A stretch of DNA of 64,000 bases from an uncultured Clostridia bacterium (lineage in GTDB: Bacteria; Bacillota; Clostridia; Oscillospirales; Ruminococcaceae), in NCBI GenBank assembly GCA_947625195.1, contig CANQNK010000006.1, forward strand, positions 28,955 through 92,954, written 5' to 3'. The notes beneath the pieces were generated by a model that did not search any database, was not told where the DNA came from, and worked only from the letters and a program-made list of their open reading frames with translations. This document shows, one piece after another, positions 21,745 through 29,914 of the stretch. A program made the position numbers and the translations under genes. Each line of letters starts with the position of its first letter. Within the stretch, counting starts at the first letter, position 1.

Positions 21745-23480
21745 TACTCAAGTCCTCCCTTCTGCTGAGAACTGTAGATTTCCTTGTATATCTCGTTTCT
21801 TGAAAGAAGCTCTTTATGACTTGCAAAATCATTTATTTTTCCGCCGTCGAGAACTATAATCTTATCGGCATCCTGAACAGACGAAACACGCTGCGCAATA
21901 ATAATCTTTGTGGTATTTGGTATCTCCTCTGCAAAGGCCTTTCTGATAAGAGCATCGGTTTTGGTATCTACAGCACTCGTTGAATCGTCAAGTATCAGTA
22001 TCTTTGGCTTTCTGATGAGCGCTCGTGCAATGCAAAGACGCTGTTTCTGTCCGCCCGATACGTTTGTACCTCCCTGCTCTATATAGGTATCGTATCCGTC
22101 TGGGAATGTGTTTATAAATTCAGACGCCTGCGAAAGCTCGCACGCGTGAACTATCTCCTCATCGGTGGCGTCCTCTTTTCCCCAGCGCAGGTTATCCTTT
22201 ATGGTGCCGGAAAACAGCACGTTTTTCTGAAGCACCATAGCAACCTCTCCCCTGAGAGCGGCAAGGTCATAATCCTTAACATTTTTTCCGCCAACCAGCA
22301 CCTCTCCTTCAGTTACGTCGTAAAGGCGTGGTATGAGCTGTACGAGAGAGCTTTTTGAAGAACCGGTAGCGCCTATTATGCCTATTGTTTCTCCAGAATT
22401 GATCTTGAGATTTATATTGCTTAAGCATGCCTTACTCGAATCATCTGCATAGCTGAAGGTAACGTTTTTAAACTCAATGCTTCCGTCAAAAATATCAAAG
22501 TCGGGATTTTCAGGAGGAGTGATATCCGGCTCTTCGACCAGAACCTCATATATTCTCTGTATAGACGCACGGGACATAATTATCATAACCATGATCATCG
22601 AAAGCATCATAAGGCTCATAAGCATCTGCATTGCATATGTAAACATACTGGTGAGCTCTCCTGTAGTTAGCGCGGTTTCCCCGCTGTTTACAACTATCGT
22701 GGCACCTATCCACGATATTGCTATGATAGAGCCGTATACGCAAAGGTTCATTACCGGCATATTAAGAGCTATGATCTTTTCAGCCTTTGAACCCAGCTTA
22801 TACACATATTCTGATATGTCAAAAAACTTTTTCTTTTCGTATTCTTCCCTTACAAAGCTTTTTACAACCCTTATTCCGTGAAGGTTTTCGCCAACGACAT
22901 TGTTAAGCTTATCGTAGCCTTTGAACATCTTCATAAATACCGAGTGTACCCTTGTGACTATCAGATAAAGAGCTATCGCAAGAATCGGTATTACCGCGAC
23001 AAAAATCAAGGAAAGCTTGAAGTTTATCGTCATAGCCACCGCAACAGACGATATAAGCATGATCGGCGAGCGTATAGCTCCTCTTATAAGCATCTGATAT
23101 GCGTTTTGTACGTTGGTGACATCTGTGGTAAGACGTGTTACCAGCGATGAGGTTTTAAACCTATCTATGTTCTTAAACGAAAACCTCTGGATATTGTAAA
23201 ACATATCCTTTCTTAGATTTTTTGCAACTCCTGCCGAAGCCTTTGCTGCAAACAAACCTGAAAGCGCTCCGCAGGAAAGCGAGCATATACAAGCCACAAG
23301 CAGAATAGCTCCCATAAACAAAATATAGCTCATATCCTGCTTTAAAATTCCGTTGTCTATAAGCCTTGCCATCAGCACCGGAATAATAACCTCAAGCACT
23401 ACCTCTCCTATTACAAAAGCAGGAGCAAGCACAGATGCAAGCTTATACTCTCTGATACATTTCATAAGTCTTCTTATCAT
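21744..23480 (-). CDS. ABC exporter half-transporter, degenerate-site subunit (578 aa)
   Basis: Membrane domain with six helices then ATPase domain: Walker A GATGSSKSS, Q-loop VLQKNVLF, signature VSGGQKQRL, Walker B ILILDDSTSAVD, IAQRVS. The catalytic Glu after Walker B is Asp and the switch His is Gln, so its own ATP site is degenerate, while its intact signature completes the active site of the partner. Second gene of the MarR-ABC-ABC unit; overlaps marR by 4 bp. Likely drug or lipid export at the inner membrane. Confidence 0.93.
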   Translation of the reverse strand: MIRRLMKCIREYKLASVLAPAFVIGEVVLEVIIPVLMARLIDNGILKQDMSYILFMGAILLVACICSLSCGALSGLFAAKASAGVAKNLRKDMFYNIQRFSFKNIDRFKTSSLVTRLTTDVTNVQNAYQMLIRGAIRSPIMLISSVAVAMTINFKLSLIFVAVIPILAIALYLIVTRVHSVFMKMFKGYDKLNNVVGENLHGIRVVKSFVREEYEKKKFFDISEYVYKLGSKAEKIIALNMPVMNLCVYGSIIAISWIGATIVVNSGETALTTGELTSMFTYAMQMLMSLMMLSMIMVMIIMSRASIQRIYEVLVEEPDITPPENPDFDIFDGSIEFKNVTFSYADDSSKACLSNINLKINSGETIGIIGATGSSKSSLVQLIPRLYDVTEGEVLVGGKNVKDYDLAALRGEVAMVLQKNVLFSGTIKDNLRWGKEDATDEEIVHACELSQASEFINTFPDGYDTYIEQGGTNVSGGQKQRLCIARALIRKPKILILDDSTSAVDTKTDALIRKAFAEEIPNTTKIIIAQRVSSVQDADKIIVLDGGKINDFASHKELLSRNEIYKEIYSSQQKGGLE

Positions 23481-23950
23481 AAACCAGATTTATCCCCTTC
23501 CATTTTTGTCTGTTTTTCCGCATTCTGACCAATCTTTCTCAAAACGCTCATAAACGCAGCAAGCTCCGCATCAGATATACCGTTGCGCAGAATTCCCTCC
23601 TGCTCGGCTCTGTCCTCCTCTGCAATAGCGTGGATCTTAATGGCCTTATCTGTAAGAACAAGCCTTTTAAGACGCGCGTCACCCTTTACACTTTCACGCC
23701 TGACCAAGCCCTTTTCCTCAAGCGACGAAAGCATTTTTGACACAGACGAGCGCCGGATGGAAAACTGCTTCTCAAGATCCTTCTGATAGATGTCGCCGCT
23801 TGACTTGGCAATATACCCTATCACCCAGCCGTTGGTGCTCCCAAGCACATTGTCGATGTATTTATGTCGCTGAGACGAATCTATCATACGCCTTATCGTG
23901 TGGGCAAGCTTGCATATCTCCGGACCTATCTGATAATCGGCGTTATTCAT
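23477..23950 (-). CDS. MarR-family transcriptional regulator
   Basis: 157 aa winged-helix protein: helices at the start (LAHTIRRMIDSSQRHKYIDN), recognition region DIYQKDLEKQFSIRRSSVSKMLSSLEEKGLV and wing RRESVKGDARLKRLVLTDKAIKI. First gene of the exporter operon, so it probably represses the exporter until a ligand binds. A palindrome lies on its own promoter (see next entry). Ribosome binding site AAAGGAG. Confidence 0.93.
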   Translation of the reverse strand: MNNADYQIGPEICKLAHTIRRMIDSSQRHKYIDNVLGSTNGWVIGYIAKSSGDIYQKDLEKQFSIRRSSVSKMLSSLEEKGLVRRESVKGDARLKRLVLTDKAIKIHAIAEEDRAEQEGILRNGISDAELAAFMSVLRKIGQNAEKQTKMEGDKSGL

Positions 23951-23986
23951 TTTATTCTCCTTTCATACGTCTGACTTCCTTAAAAT

Positions 23987-24045
23987 TGTTAGCTTTGAAA
24001 CAGTTTCGTTCCTAACATTATATCCCTTTAACTTTGCATTGTCAA
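23987..24045 (-). promoter_or_regulatory. marR operon promoter with nested palindromic operator
   Basis: On the minus strand TTGACA, 17-bp spacer, TATAAT (24045 to 24017). Directly downstream, over the start site, lies TGTTAG-N19-CTAACA enclosing GAAACAGTTTC (23997-24007). A palindrome over the transcription start of marR is the usual MarR autorepression layout. The divergent queH promoter is only 10 bp from this -35, so binding may also affect it. Confidence 0.7.
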
Positions 24046-24053
24046 GAGATATT

Positions 24054-24082
24054 TTGCATTTTTTCAAAAAATATGTTATACT
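24054..24082 (+). promoter_or_regulatory. queH promoter
   Basis: TTGCAT, 17-bp spacer, TATACT, 44 bases before the GTG start. Confidence 0.65.
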
Positions 24083-24125
24083 TGGTTTATCAGACAAAAT
24101 CTTAATATGTAAAGGTGAAAGTTTT

Positions 24126-24716
24126 GTGAATTACGACAAAGAGCTTGATAACATTATATGTGGGTTAAACGGCAAAAAGCCGTCGCTTTTACTGCACGCC
24201 TGCTGCGCACCGTGCTCAAGCTATGTGCTTGAGTACTTAAACTCCCACTTTAACATAACGCTGTTTTTTTCAAACCCTAACATATCTCCCGAAGAGGAAT
24301 ATCAAAAACGGCTGCGTGAGCTTGAAAGGCTTGTCGCTCTAATGGGGCTTTCGGTAAAAATTATTGAAGACGATTATACCCCGCAGGAGTTTTTCGATAT
24401 GGCAAAAGGTCTTGAGGCGCTTCCCGAGGGCGGAGAGAGATGCAGAAAATGCTATCGCTTAAGGCTTTTAAAAGCTGCCGCTCAAGCAAAGCAGGACGGA
24501 TTTGACTACTTTTGTACCACACTTTCTATCAGCCCTTACAAAAACGCTCAGTGGATAAACGAAATAGGCGAGGAGCTTTCTGAAAAGTTCGGCGTGCATT
24601 TTCTTCCGAGTGACTTTAAAAAGAAAAACGGCTACAAGAGAAGTATTGAGCTTTCGAGAAAATATGATCTTTATCGCCAGAATTTCTGCGGATGTGTGTT
24701 TTCTAAAAAGGAGTGA
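24126..24716 (+). CDS. queH: Epoxyqueuosine reductase QueH
   Basis: Start set at GTG 24126 (NYDKELDN) with AAAGGTGAAAG ahead; the ORF-track start would precede the promoter's start site. The 196-aa protein has the QueH marks: LLHACCAPCSSYVLEYL near the start, RCRKCYRLRL in the middle, YFCTTLSISPYKN and FCGCVFS at the end, giving the cysteines that hold iron-sulfur and a second metal. It performs the last step of queuosine synthesis in tRNA wobble positions and replaces QueG in many Clostridia. Other que genes are not nearby. Confidence 0.93.
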   Translation: MNYDKELDNIICGLNGKKPSLLLHACCAPCSSYVLEYLNSHFNITLFFSNPNISPEEEYQKRLRELERLVALMGLSVKIIEDDYTPQEFFDMAKGLEALPEGGERCRKCYRLRLLKAAAQAKQDGFDYFCTTLSISPYKNAQWINEIGEELSEKFGVHFLPSDFKKKNGYKRSIELSRKYDLYRQNFCGCVFSKKE

Positions 24717-24742
24717 ACAAATTAAGAAATTCTTAATTACAC

Positions 24743-24770
24743 TTGATTATTACTGAAAATTTGATACAAT
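24743..24770 (+). promoter_or_regulatory. Promoter of the rubredoxin-flavoprotein leader
   Basis: TTGATT, 16-bp spacer, TACAAT; transcription would start near 24777, giving a ~120-nt leader. Confidence 0.65.
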
Positions 24771-24780
24771 AATTCAATAA

Positions 24781-24893
24781 GGGGCAACGTCCCGTCATTT
24801 AATAAGCGACGACCTGGGCTTAAACCTAATAGAAATTCAGCGAGAGAATAATTTAACGCTGAAAGGCCGATATAGTCGCGGTTAAACGGAGGA
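24781..24893 (+). ncRNA. Structured 5' leader, candidate cis-regulatory RNA
   Basis: The leader between promoter and start codon has long-range complementarity: GCGAC (24806-24810) pairs with GTCGC (24875-24879), enclosing a hairpin TTCAGCG/CGCTGAA (24836-24863). A first stem can form by CGTC/GACG (24793-24811). CCGT (24792-24795) could pair with ACGG (24886-24889) at the ribosome binding site, and AACC with GGTT. I do not recognise a known riboswitch class (not FMN, T-box, S-box, c-di-GMP-I, fluoride, preQ1 by motif). It may sense redox state, flavin or metal given the gene it precedes; that is inference. Confidence 0.5.
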
Positions 24894-24899
24894 ATAAAA

Positions 24900-25532
24900 A
24901 TGAATAAAAATGTAATGTTTAAACTAAGCTACGGATTATTTGTGCTAAGCTCAAAGGATAACGAAAAGCAGTCAGGCTGTATCGTAAACACGGTTATTCA
25001 GCACTCCACAGAACCTAATCAGATATCAGTCACCGTTAATAAGGCAAACTATACCCTTGAGCTTATCAAGAAAAGCGGTATCTTTACGGTCTCTGTTCTT
25101 GACGAGTCCGCACCGTTTTCCGTTTTTGAAAACTTTGGCTTTAGAAGCGGTCGTGACTGTGACAAATTCTTAGACTTTACTGACAAAAAGACCGGCGCTA
25201 ACGGCATCTATTACATCACAAAGGGTGTAAATTCATACATCAGCGCAAAAGTGACCGAGATAAAAGACATAGGCTCTCATATGCTTATTATGGCTGAGGT
25301 CACAGACGGCGAGATACTTTCCGACATTCCATCAATGACCTACGCTTATTACTTTAAAAATGTAAAGCCAAAGCCTAAAAAGGTTCAAAGCAGCGGTAAG
25401 GTTTGGGTCTGCAAGATATGCGGATATGTTTACGACGAGAGAAAGACGGGCATTCCCTTTGACGAGCTTCCCGATGACTTTATGTGTCCCTTATGCAAGC
25501 ACCAGAAAAGCGATTTTGTTTTGCAGGAATAG
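24900..25532 (+). CDS. Flavin reductase-rubredoxin fusion (high-molecular-weight rubredoxin)
   Basis: 210 aa behind CGGAGG. Residues 1-155 are a flavin-reductase-like FMN-binding split barrel (KLSYGLFVLSSKDNEKQSGCIVNT...VTVNKANYTLELI), and the end is a rubredoxin with CKICGYVYD and CPLCKHQKSDF, the four iron-binding cysteines. Such fusions pass electrons from NAD(P)H through FMN and iron to flavo-diiron proteins or peroxidases for oxygen and NO detoxification in anaerobes. The preceding leader may regulate it. Shares a terminator with argF. Confidence 0.93.
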   Translation: MNKNVMFKLSYGLFVLSSKDNEKQSGCIVNTVIQHSTEPNQISVTVNKANYTLELIKKSGIFTVSVLDESAPFSVFENFGFRSGRDCDKFLDFTDKKTGANGIYYITKGVNSYISAKVTEIKDIGSHMLIMAEVTDGEILSDIPSMTYAYYFKNVKPKPKKVQSSGKVWVCKICGYVYDERKTGIPFDELPDDFMCPLCKHQKSDFVLQE

Positions 25533-25546
25533 CTTAATATACAGCG

Positions 25547-25574
25547 AAAAGCGAGAGAACATTCTCTCGCTTTT
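25547..25574. terminator. Bidirectional terminator, rubredoxin gene and argF
   Basis: AAAAGCGAGAGAA-CA-TTCTCTCGCTTTT between convergent genes, T-rich on both strands. Confidence 0.9.
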
Positions 25575-25596
25575 TATTCTATATTCCGAACTTACC

Positions 25597-26517
25597 TTAC
25601 TCCTCACAATTCCCTTTCATACACAGAACCATAACAGCCTTTTGTGCGTGCAAACGGTTTTCAGCCTCTTCAAAGATCTCATCAGCGTGAGCCTCAAAGA
25701 CTTCCTCGGTGATCTCTTCACCTCTGTGAGCCGGCAGACAGTGCTGAACCATACACTCGTCATTGGTGACAGACATAAGCTCTCCGTTTACCTGATAACC
25801 GTCAAACGCGACCTTGCGCTTTGCAGTCTCATTCTCCTGTCCCATAGACGTCCAGACATCCGTAAATACAACATCCGCGCCCTTTGCGGCTTCAAGCGGA
25901 ACATTTGTAATTTTAAATTTATCTCCGTACGCCTTTGCAAAATCAAGAACAGTCTTGTCGGGGCGATAATCATCTGGACAGGCAACAGACACCTCCATAC
26001 CTACCTTTAAACCGCCGACGATAAGCGAATTAGCCATATTGTTTCCGTCGCCGATATAGCACATTTTAAGTCCGTCAAAGCGTCCTTTGAACTCTCTTAT
26101 CGTCATAAGATCCGCAAGCACCTGGCACGGATGACAAAAATCAGTAAGTCCGTTTATTACCGGAATAGAGCCGTATTTTGCAAGATCCTCGACCTCTTTT
26201 TGCTCAAAGGTTCGTATCATTATTCCGTCAATATACCTTGAAAGAACGCGGGCGGTGTCCTGCACCGGCTCGCCGCGGCCTATCTGCAAATCGCGGTTTG
26301 ACAAAAAAAGCGCATTTCCTCCGAGCTGATACATGCCCGTCTCAAACGAAACACGGGTCCTTGTAGATGACTTCTGAAAAATCATTCCGAGAGTTTTCCC
26401 CTTTAGCAGGTGATGTTCAATGCCGTTTTTGACCTCGTACTTTAGCTGATCAGCCAGATTCAAAATCTCAATTATCTCCTCTTTCGTAAGATCAAGAAGC
26501 TTTAACAGGTTTTTCAT
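25597..26517 (-). CDS. argF: Ornithine carbamoyltransferase
   Basis: 306 aa, last gene of the arginine operon. It joins carbamoyl phosphate and ornithine to citrulline. Motifs: FQKSSTRTRVSFE (carbamoyl-phosphate binding), HPCQVLADLMTI, and VQHCLPAHRGEEIT with the catalytic Cys and His. Length matches anabolic enzymes. It follows argD by 15 bp. A catabolic arcB is unlikely because the neighbours are all biosynthetic and no arcA or arcC is present. Confidence 0.97.
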   Translation of the reverse strand: MKNLLKLLDLTKEEIIEILNLADQLKYEVKNGIEHHLLKGKTLGMIFQKSSTRTRVSFETGMYQLGGNALFLSNRDLQIGRGEPVQDTARVLSRYIDGIMIRTFEQKEVEDLAKYGSIPVINGLTDFCHPCQVLADLMTIREFKGRFDGLKMCYIGDGNNMANSLIVGGLKVGMEVSVACPDDYRPDKTVLDFAKAYGDKFKITNVPLEAAKGADVVFTDVWTSMGQENETAKRKVAFDGYQVNGELMSVTNDECMVQHCLPAHRGEEITEEVFEAHADEIFEEAENRLHAQKAVMVLCMKGNCEE

Positions 26518-26532
26518 AAATTTTTCTCCCTT

Positions 26533-27708
26533 CTAATTTTTAAGGCAAGAGCAAAGTATTTCAAGTCCCTTGTCGATTTGTTCATATGTTATAGTGAGCG
26601 GTGGCAAGAGCCTTAGCTTTTCTTTTGCGGTGAGCACCAGAAGCCCGTTATCAAGACACTTCTTACAAAGCGAAGCAGCTTCTATACCATCAAGCTCGAT
26701 ACCTATCATCATACCAAGTCCGCTTACGGATTTTACCTTTTCCATTTTCAAAAGCTCGGTTTTTATGTATTCGCCCTTCCTTGTGACTTCATCTAAAAAC
26801 TCGGCGTTCATCACTCTGTTTAAAACAACATTTCCGCCCGCACAGCAAACTGGATTTCCGCCGAAGGTAGAGCCGTGCATGCCCTTTGTAAGCACATCAC
26901 AGCAGATTTCGTCCGCCATGCACACGCCTATCGGGATTCCTCCCGCTAGTCCCTTTGCAAGTGTGGTAATATTGGGCTTTATTCCGTAATGCTCGCTTGC
27001 CAAGAATTTTCCCGTTCTTCCGACTCCCGTCTGTACCTCGTCGCAGATAGTGAGAATATCCCTCTTTGCACACTCCTTTGCAATCGTGCTGACGTAATCA
27101 TAATTTAGCGGGATAACTCCGCCCTCGCCCTGTATACACTCAAACATCACAGCGCAAACCGTATCCTTGTATTCTTCAAGAAGCTTTATAAACGCTGCGG
27201 TATCGTTTGCGGGAGCGTAAATGAATCCCCCGGCAAACGGGAAAAAGTAATTGTGAAAAACCTCCTGCCCGGTTGCGGTAAGCGTTAGGAGCGTTCTTCC
27301 GTGAAAGCTGTTTACAAGAGTGATTATGTTATGCCTTCCCTTTCCGTATTTGTCAAAGGAATACTTTCTGGCAAGCTTTATTGCACACTCGTTTGCCTCA
27401 GCGCCGGAGTTTGCAAAAAACAGTTTGGAATATCCGCACCCATTTGTAAGCTTATCTGCAAAATCCGCGGACACTTTTGTATAATAATAATTTGACGTAT
27501 GCTGAAGTGTATGCGCCTGCTGTGATACGGCATCAGCCCACTCTTCATCGCAAAAGCCCAGACTGTTTGTTCCTATCCCTGAGCCGAAGTCGACATATTC
27601 ATTTCCGTTTTCATCGGTCGCAGTAGTGCTCTCTCCCTTTTTCAGTACCACATCAAACCGTCCGTAGGTGGGCATTATATGCTCGTTAAATTTGTCTATC
27701 GTATTCAT
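26533..27708 (-). CDS. argD: Acetylornithine aminotransferase
   Basis: Start set at MNTIDKF (27708) with AAGAAGGAAA upstream; the ORF-track start lies inside argB. The 391-aa PLP enzyme converts N-acetylglutamate semialdehyde to N-acetylornithine using glutamate. Marks: FGSGIGTNSLGF, GAEANECAIKLARKYS, SFHGRTLLTLTATG, the pyridoxal-contacting DEVQTGVGRTG and the Schiff-base Lys in TTLAKGLAGGIPIG. Fourth step of arginine synthesis, between argB and argF in the operon. Confidence 0.96.
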   Translation of the reverse strand: MNTIDKFNEHIMPTYGRFDVVLKKGESTTATDENGNEYVDFGSGIGTNSLGFCDEEWADAVSQQAHTLQHTSNYYYTKVSADFADKLTNGCGYSKLFFANSGAEANECAIKLARKYSFDKYGKGRHNIITLVNSFHGRTLLTLTATGQEVFHNYFFPFAGGFIYAPANDTAAFIKLLEEYKDTVCAVMFECIQGEGGVIPLNYDYVSTIAKECAKRDILTICDEVQTGVGRTGKFLASEHYGIKPNITTLAKGLAGGIPIGVCMADEICCDVLTKGMHGSTFGGNPVCCAGGNVVLNRVMNAEFLDEVTRKGEYIKTELLKMEKVKSVSGLGMMIGIELDGIEAASLCKKCLDNGLLVLTAKEKLRLLPPLTITYEQIDKGLEILCSCLKN

Positions 27709-27745
27709 ATGTATTTCCTTCTTATATATTTTCTTTATGCTTTCT

Positions 27746-28606
27746 TTACATAAACTGCGTTCCGACGCCTTCATTTGACAAAAGCTCGATAAGGATCGAG
27801 TGCGGAACTCTTCCGTCTATGATGCAGGTCTTTTTAACTCCGCGCCGAACCGCTTCTACACAGCAGTCGATCTTTGGTATCATTCCGCCGCTTATTATCC
27901 CCGTCTTTTTAAGATACGGAACCTCTGAGACATTTACAGCAGGAATAAGAGTAGATTCATCGTTCTTATCCTCCAAAAGCCCTGCGATGTCCGTCATCAG
28001 AATAAGGTTTTCCGCTCTTAAGCAGGAGGCTATCCTAGCCGCAGCAGTATCCGCGTTTATGTTATAGGTTTTGCCGTCCTCGCCGGTGGCGACGGTTGAA
28101 ATAACCGGAATGTATCCGTTTGAAATAGCGTCAAGTATCGGCTTTGTCGTAACTCTTTTTATATCTCCAACATAGCCGAGATCTGTTTCCGACTGCTTTT
28201 TCTCGGCAACGATTATCTCCCCGTCAATGCCGCAAAGACCAAGCGCTTTTCCGCCGTGAAGCTGGATATTTGACACTAGCTCTTTATTTACCTTTCCGGC
28301 AAGCACCATTTTAACTATGTCGATAGTTTCTTCATCAGTATAGCGAAGCCCGCCGATAAATCTGCTTTCTATCCCTACCCTGTCAAGCATTGAGTTTATC
28401 TCAGGTCCTCCGCCGTGGACAAGAACTACGTTTATTCCGACCTCTGCAAGAAGTACAATGTCGCTCATTACCGCTTCTTTCAGCGTTTCATTTGTCATTG
28501 CATTTCCGCCGTATTTTACAACGACTATTTTATTGTGATACTTCTGTATATACGGCAAAGCGTCCATCAGAACCTTTGACCGTGTGTAATTTGAAATTAC
28601 TTCCAT
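27746..28606 (-). CDS. argB: Acetylglutamate kinase
   Basis: 286 aa with KIVVVKYGGNAM at the start (Gly-rich phosphate loop and Lys), VLVHGGGPEINSML for acetylglutamate binding, and LTDIAGLLED with SGGMIPKI near the end. It phosphorylates N-acetylglutamate. It has the N-terminal helix (YTRSKVLMDALPYIQKY) found in hexameric, arginine-inhibited forms, so feedback control by arginine is likely (inference from the family). 38 bp separates it from argD and 32 bp from argJ. Confidence 0.97.
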   Translation of the reverse strand: MEVISNYTRSKVLMDALPYIQKYHNKIVVVKYGGNAMTNETLKEAVMSDIVLLAEVGINVVLVHGGGPEINSMLDRVGIESRFIGGLRYTDEETIDIVKMVLAGKVNKELVSNIQLHGGKALGLCGIDGEIIVAEKKQSETDLGYVGDIKRVTTKPILDAISNGYIPVISTVATGEDGKTYNINADTAAARIASCLRAENLILMTDIAGLLEDKNDESTLIPAVNVSEVPYLKKTGIISGGMIPKIDCCVEAVRRGVKKTCIIDGRVPHSILIELLSNEGVGTQFM

Positions 28607-28638
28607 TGTTTAATTCTCCTCCAAAATTTTATCTTACC

Positions 28639-29877
28639 CTACGACCTGTAATCTCCGTTTATTTTAACATAATCGTATGTGAGATCACAGCCCCAAGCAG
28701 TGGCTTTGCCATCGCCGTTACCTATATTTATATCTATGATTATTTCGTCCTCAAGCAGAATTTCCTTTGCCTTTTCTTCCGAAAACGCGATCCCTGCTCC
28801 GTTTTCACAAACGTAAATTTTTCCCTTTGAACTTTCAAGCGTTACTGACACATTATTTATGTCGAACTCAGCGTCTGCATAGCCTATCGCACAGAGTATT
28901 CTTCCCCAGTTTGCGTCTGCGCCGAACATCGCGCACTTAAATAGAGGAGAGCATATAACGCTTTTTGCAACTGTTCTTGCCGTTTCAAAATCTTTAGCTC
29001 CGTTTACGTTGCACTCAAGCAGCTTTGTTGCACCCTCGCCATCGGCGGCTAACATTCTTGTCATATTCATCATTACAGCGTACAATGCTTGTTTAAAGGT
29101 TTCAAAATTTGCATTATCACTCATTATCTCGTCGTTGCCCGCAAGTCCGTTCGCCATAACCGATACCATATCGTTTGTGGAAGTATCTCCGTCAACAGAC
29201 AGGCAGTTGTAAGTAGTTTTAACGACCTCGCTTAGCGCCTTTTGAAGCATTTCAGCCCTGATATTGACATCAGTAGTTATAAAATTGAGGGTCGTCGCCA
29301 TATTCGGGTGGATCATTCCGCTGCCCTTTGCCATACCGCCAAGGCGGCAGGTCTTTCCGCTTACATCAAACTCGACCGCAACCTGCTTCATTACCGTATC
29401 GGTCGTCATAATTGCATTTGCCGCCTTGTCGTTTCCCGTATACGAAAGCCCCTCGACAAGCGGTTTTATTCCGCTTTCAATTGGCTCTATCGGCAAAACC
29501 TGTCCGATAACTCCTGTTGAGGCAACTATAACCTCGTCGCTCGGTATTCCGAGAGCATCGCCCGCAAGAGAACACATTCTCTCTGCCTTCTCCTCTCCGT
29601 CAGCGTTGCAGGTATTTGCGTTCTTTGAATTTGCAATGACCGCTCTCGACTTTCCGCCTGTTTTTTTAAGATGGACTTTCGTAACATAAATCGGCGCGCC
29701 CTTTACCTTGTTCTGCGTGTAAACGCAGGCGGTGTTGCAAAGCGTGTCGGAAACTATAAGCGCCAAGTCGTTTTTATTCTTATCAGAATTAAGTCCGCAG
29801 TTTACGCCGTTTGCCTTAAATCCCTTTGCGGCGCACACTCCGCCCCCAATAAATTTATCATTACCTTTTAGTATCAT
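28639..29877 (-). CDS. argJ: Glutamate N-acetyltransferase/acetylornithine acetyltransferase
   Basis: Start at MILKGNDKF (29877) with AAAAGGAC ahead. 412-aa self-cleaving enzyme that moves the acetyl group from acetylornithine to glutamate, closing the acetyl cycle. The cleavage motif is KGSGMIHPNMATTLNFI, where the Thr after NMA becomes the nucleophile of the beta chain; TNDMVSVMANGLAGN follows. Presence of argJ means the cyclic route, and no argE or argA is seen in the operon. A CxxTxNxVKGAP-like segment (VYTQNKVKGAPI) is also typical. Confidence 0.96.
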   Translation of the reverse strand: MILKGNDKFIGGGVCAAKGFKANGVNCGLNSDKNKNDLALIVSDTLCNTACVYTQNKVKGAPIYVTKVHLKKTGGKSRAVIANSKNANTCNADGEEKAERMCSLAGDALGIPSDEVIVASTGVIGQVLPIEPIESGIKPLVEGLSYTGNDKAANAIMTTDTVMKQVAVEFDVSGKTCRLGGMAKGSGMIHPNMATTLNFITTDVNIRAEMLQKALSEVVKTTYNCLSVDGDTSTNDMVSVMANGLAGNDEIMSDNANFETFKQALYAVMMNMTRMLAADGEGATKLLECNVNGAKDFETARTVAKSVICSPLFKCAMFGADANWGRILCAIGYADAEFDINNVSVTLESSKGKIYVCENGAGIAFSEEKAKEILLEDEIIIDINIGNGDGKATAWGCDLTYDYVKINGDYRS

Positions 29878-29914
29878 ATTATTGTCCTTTTTATCTGTAT
29901 ATCTTGATATTAAA

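Noticed and set aside
23737-24015. 92-aa ORF antisense to marR
   Set aside because: Runs across the divergent promoter region and has no homology-like features.
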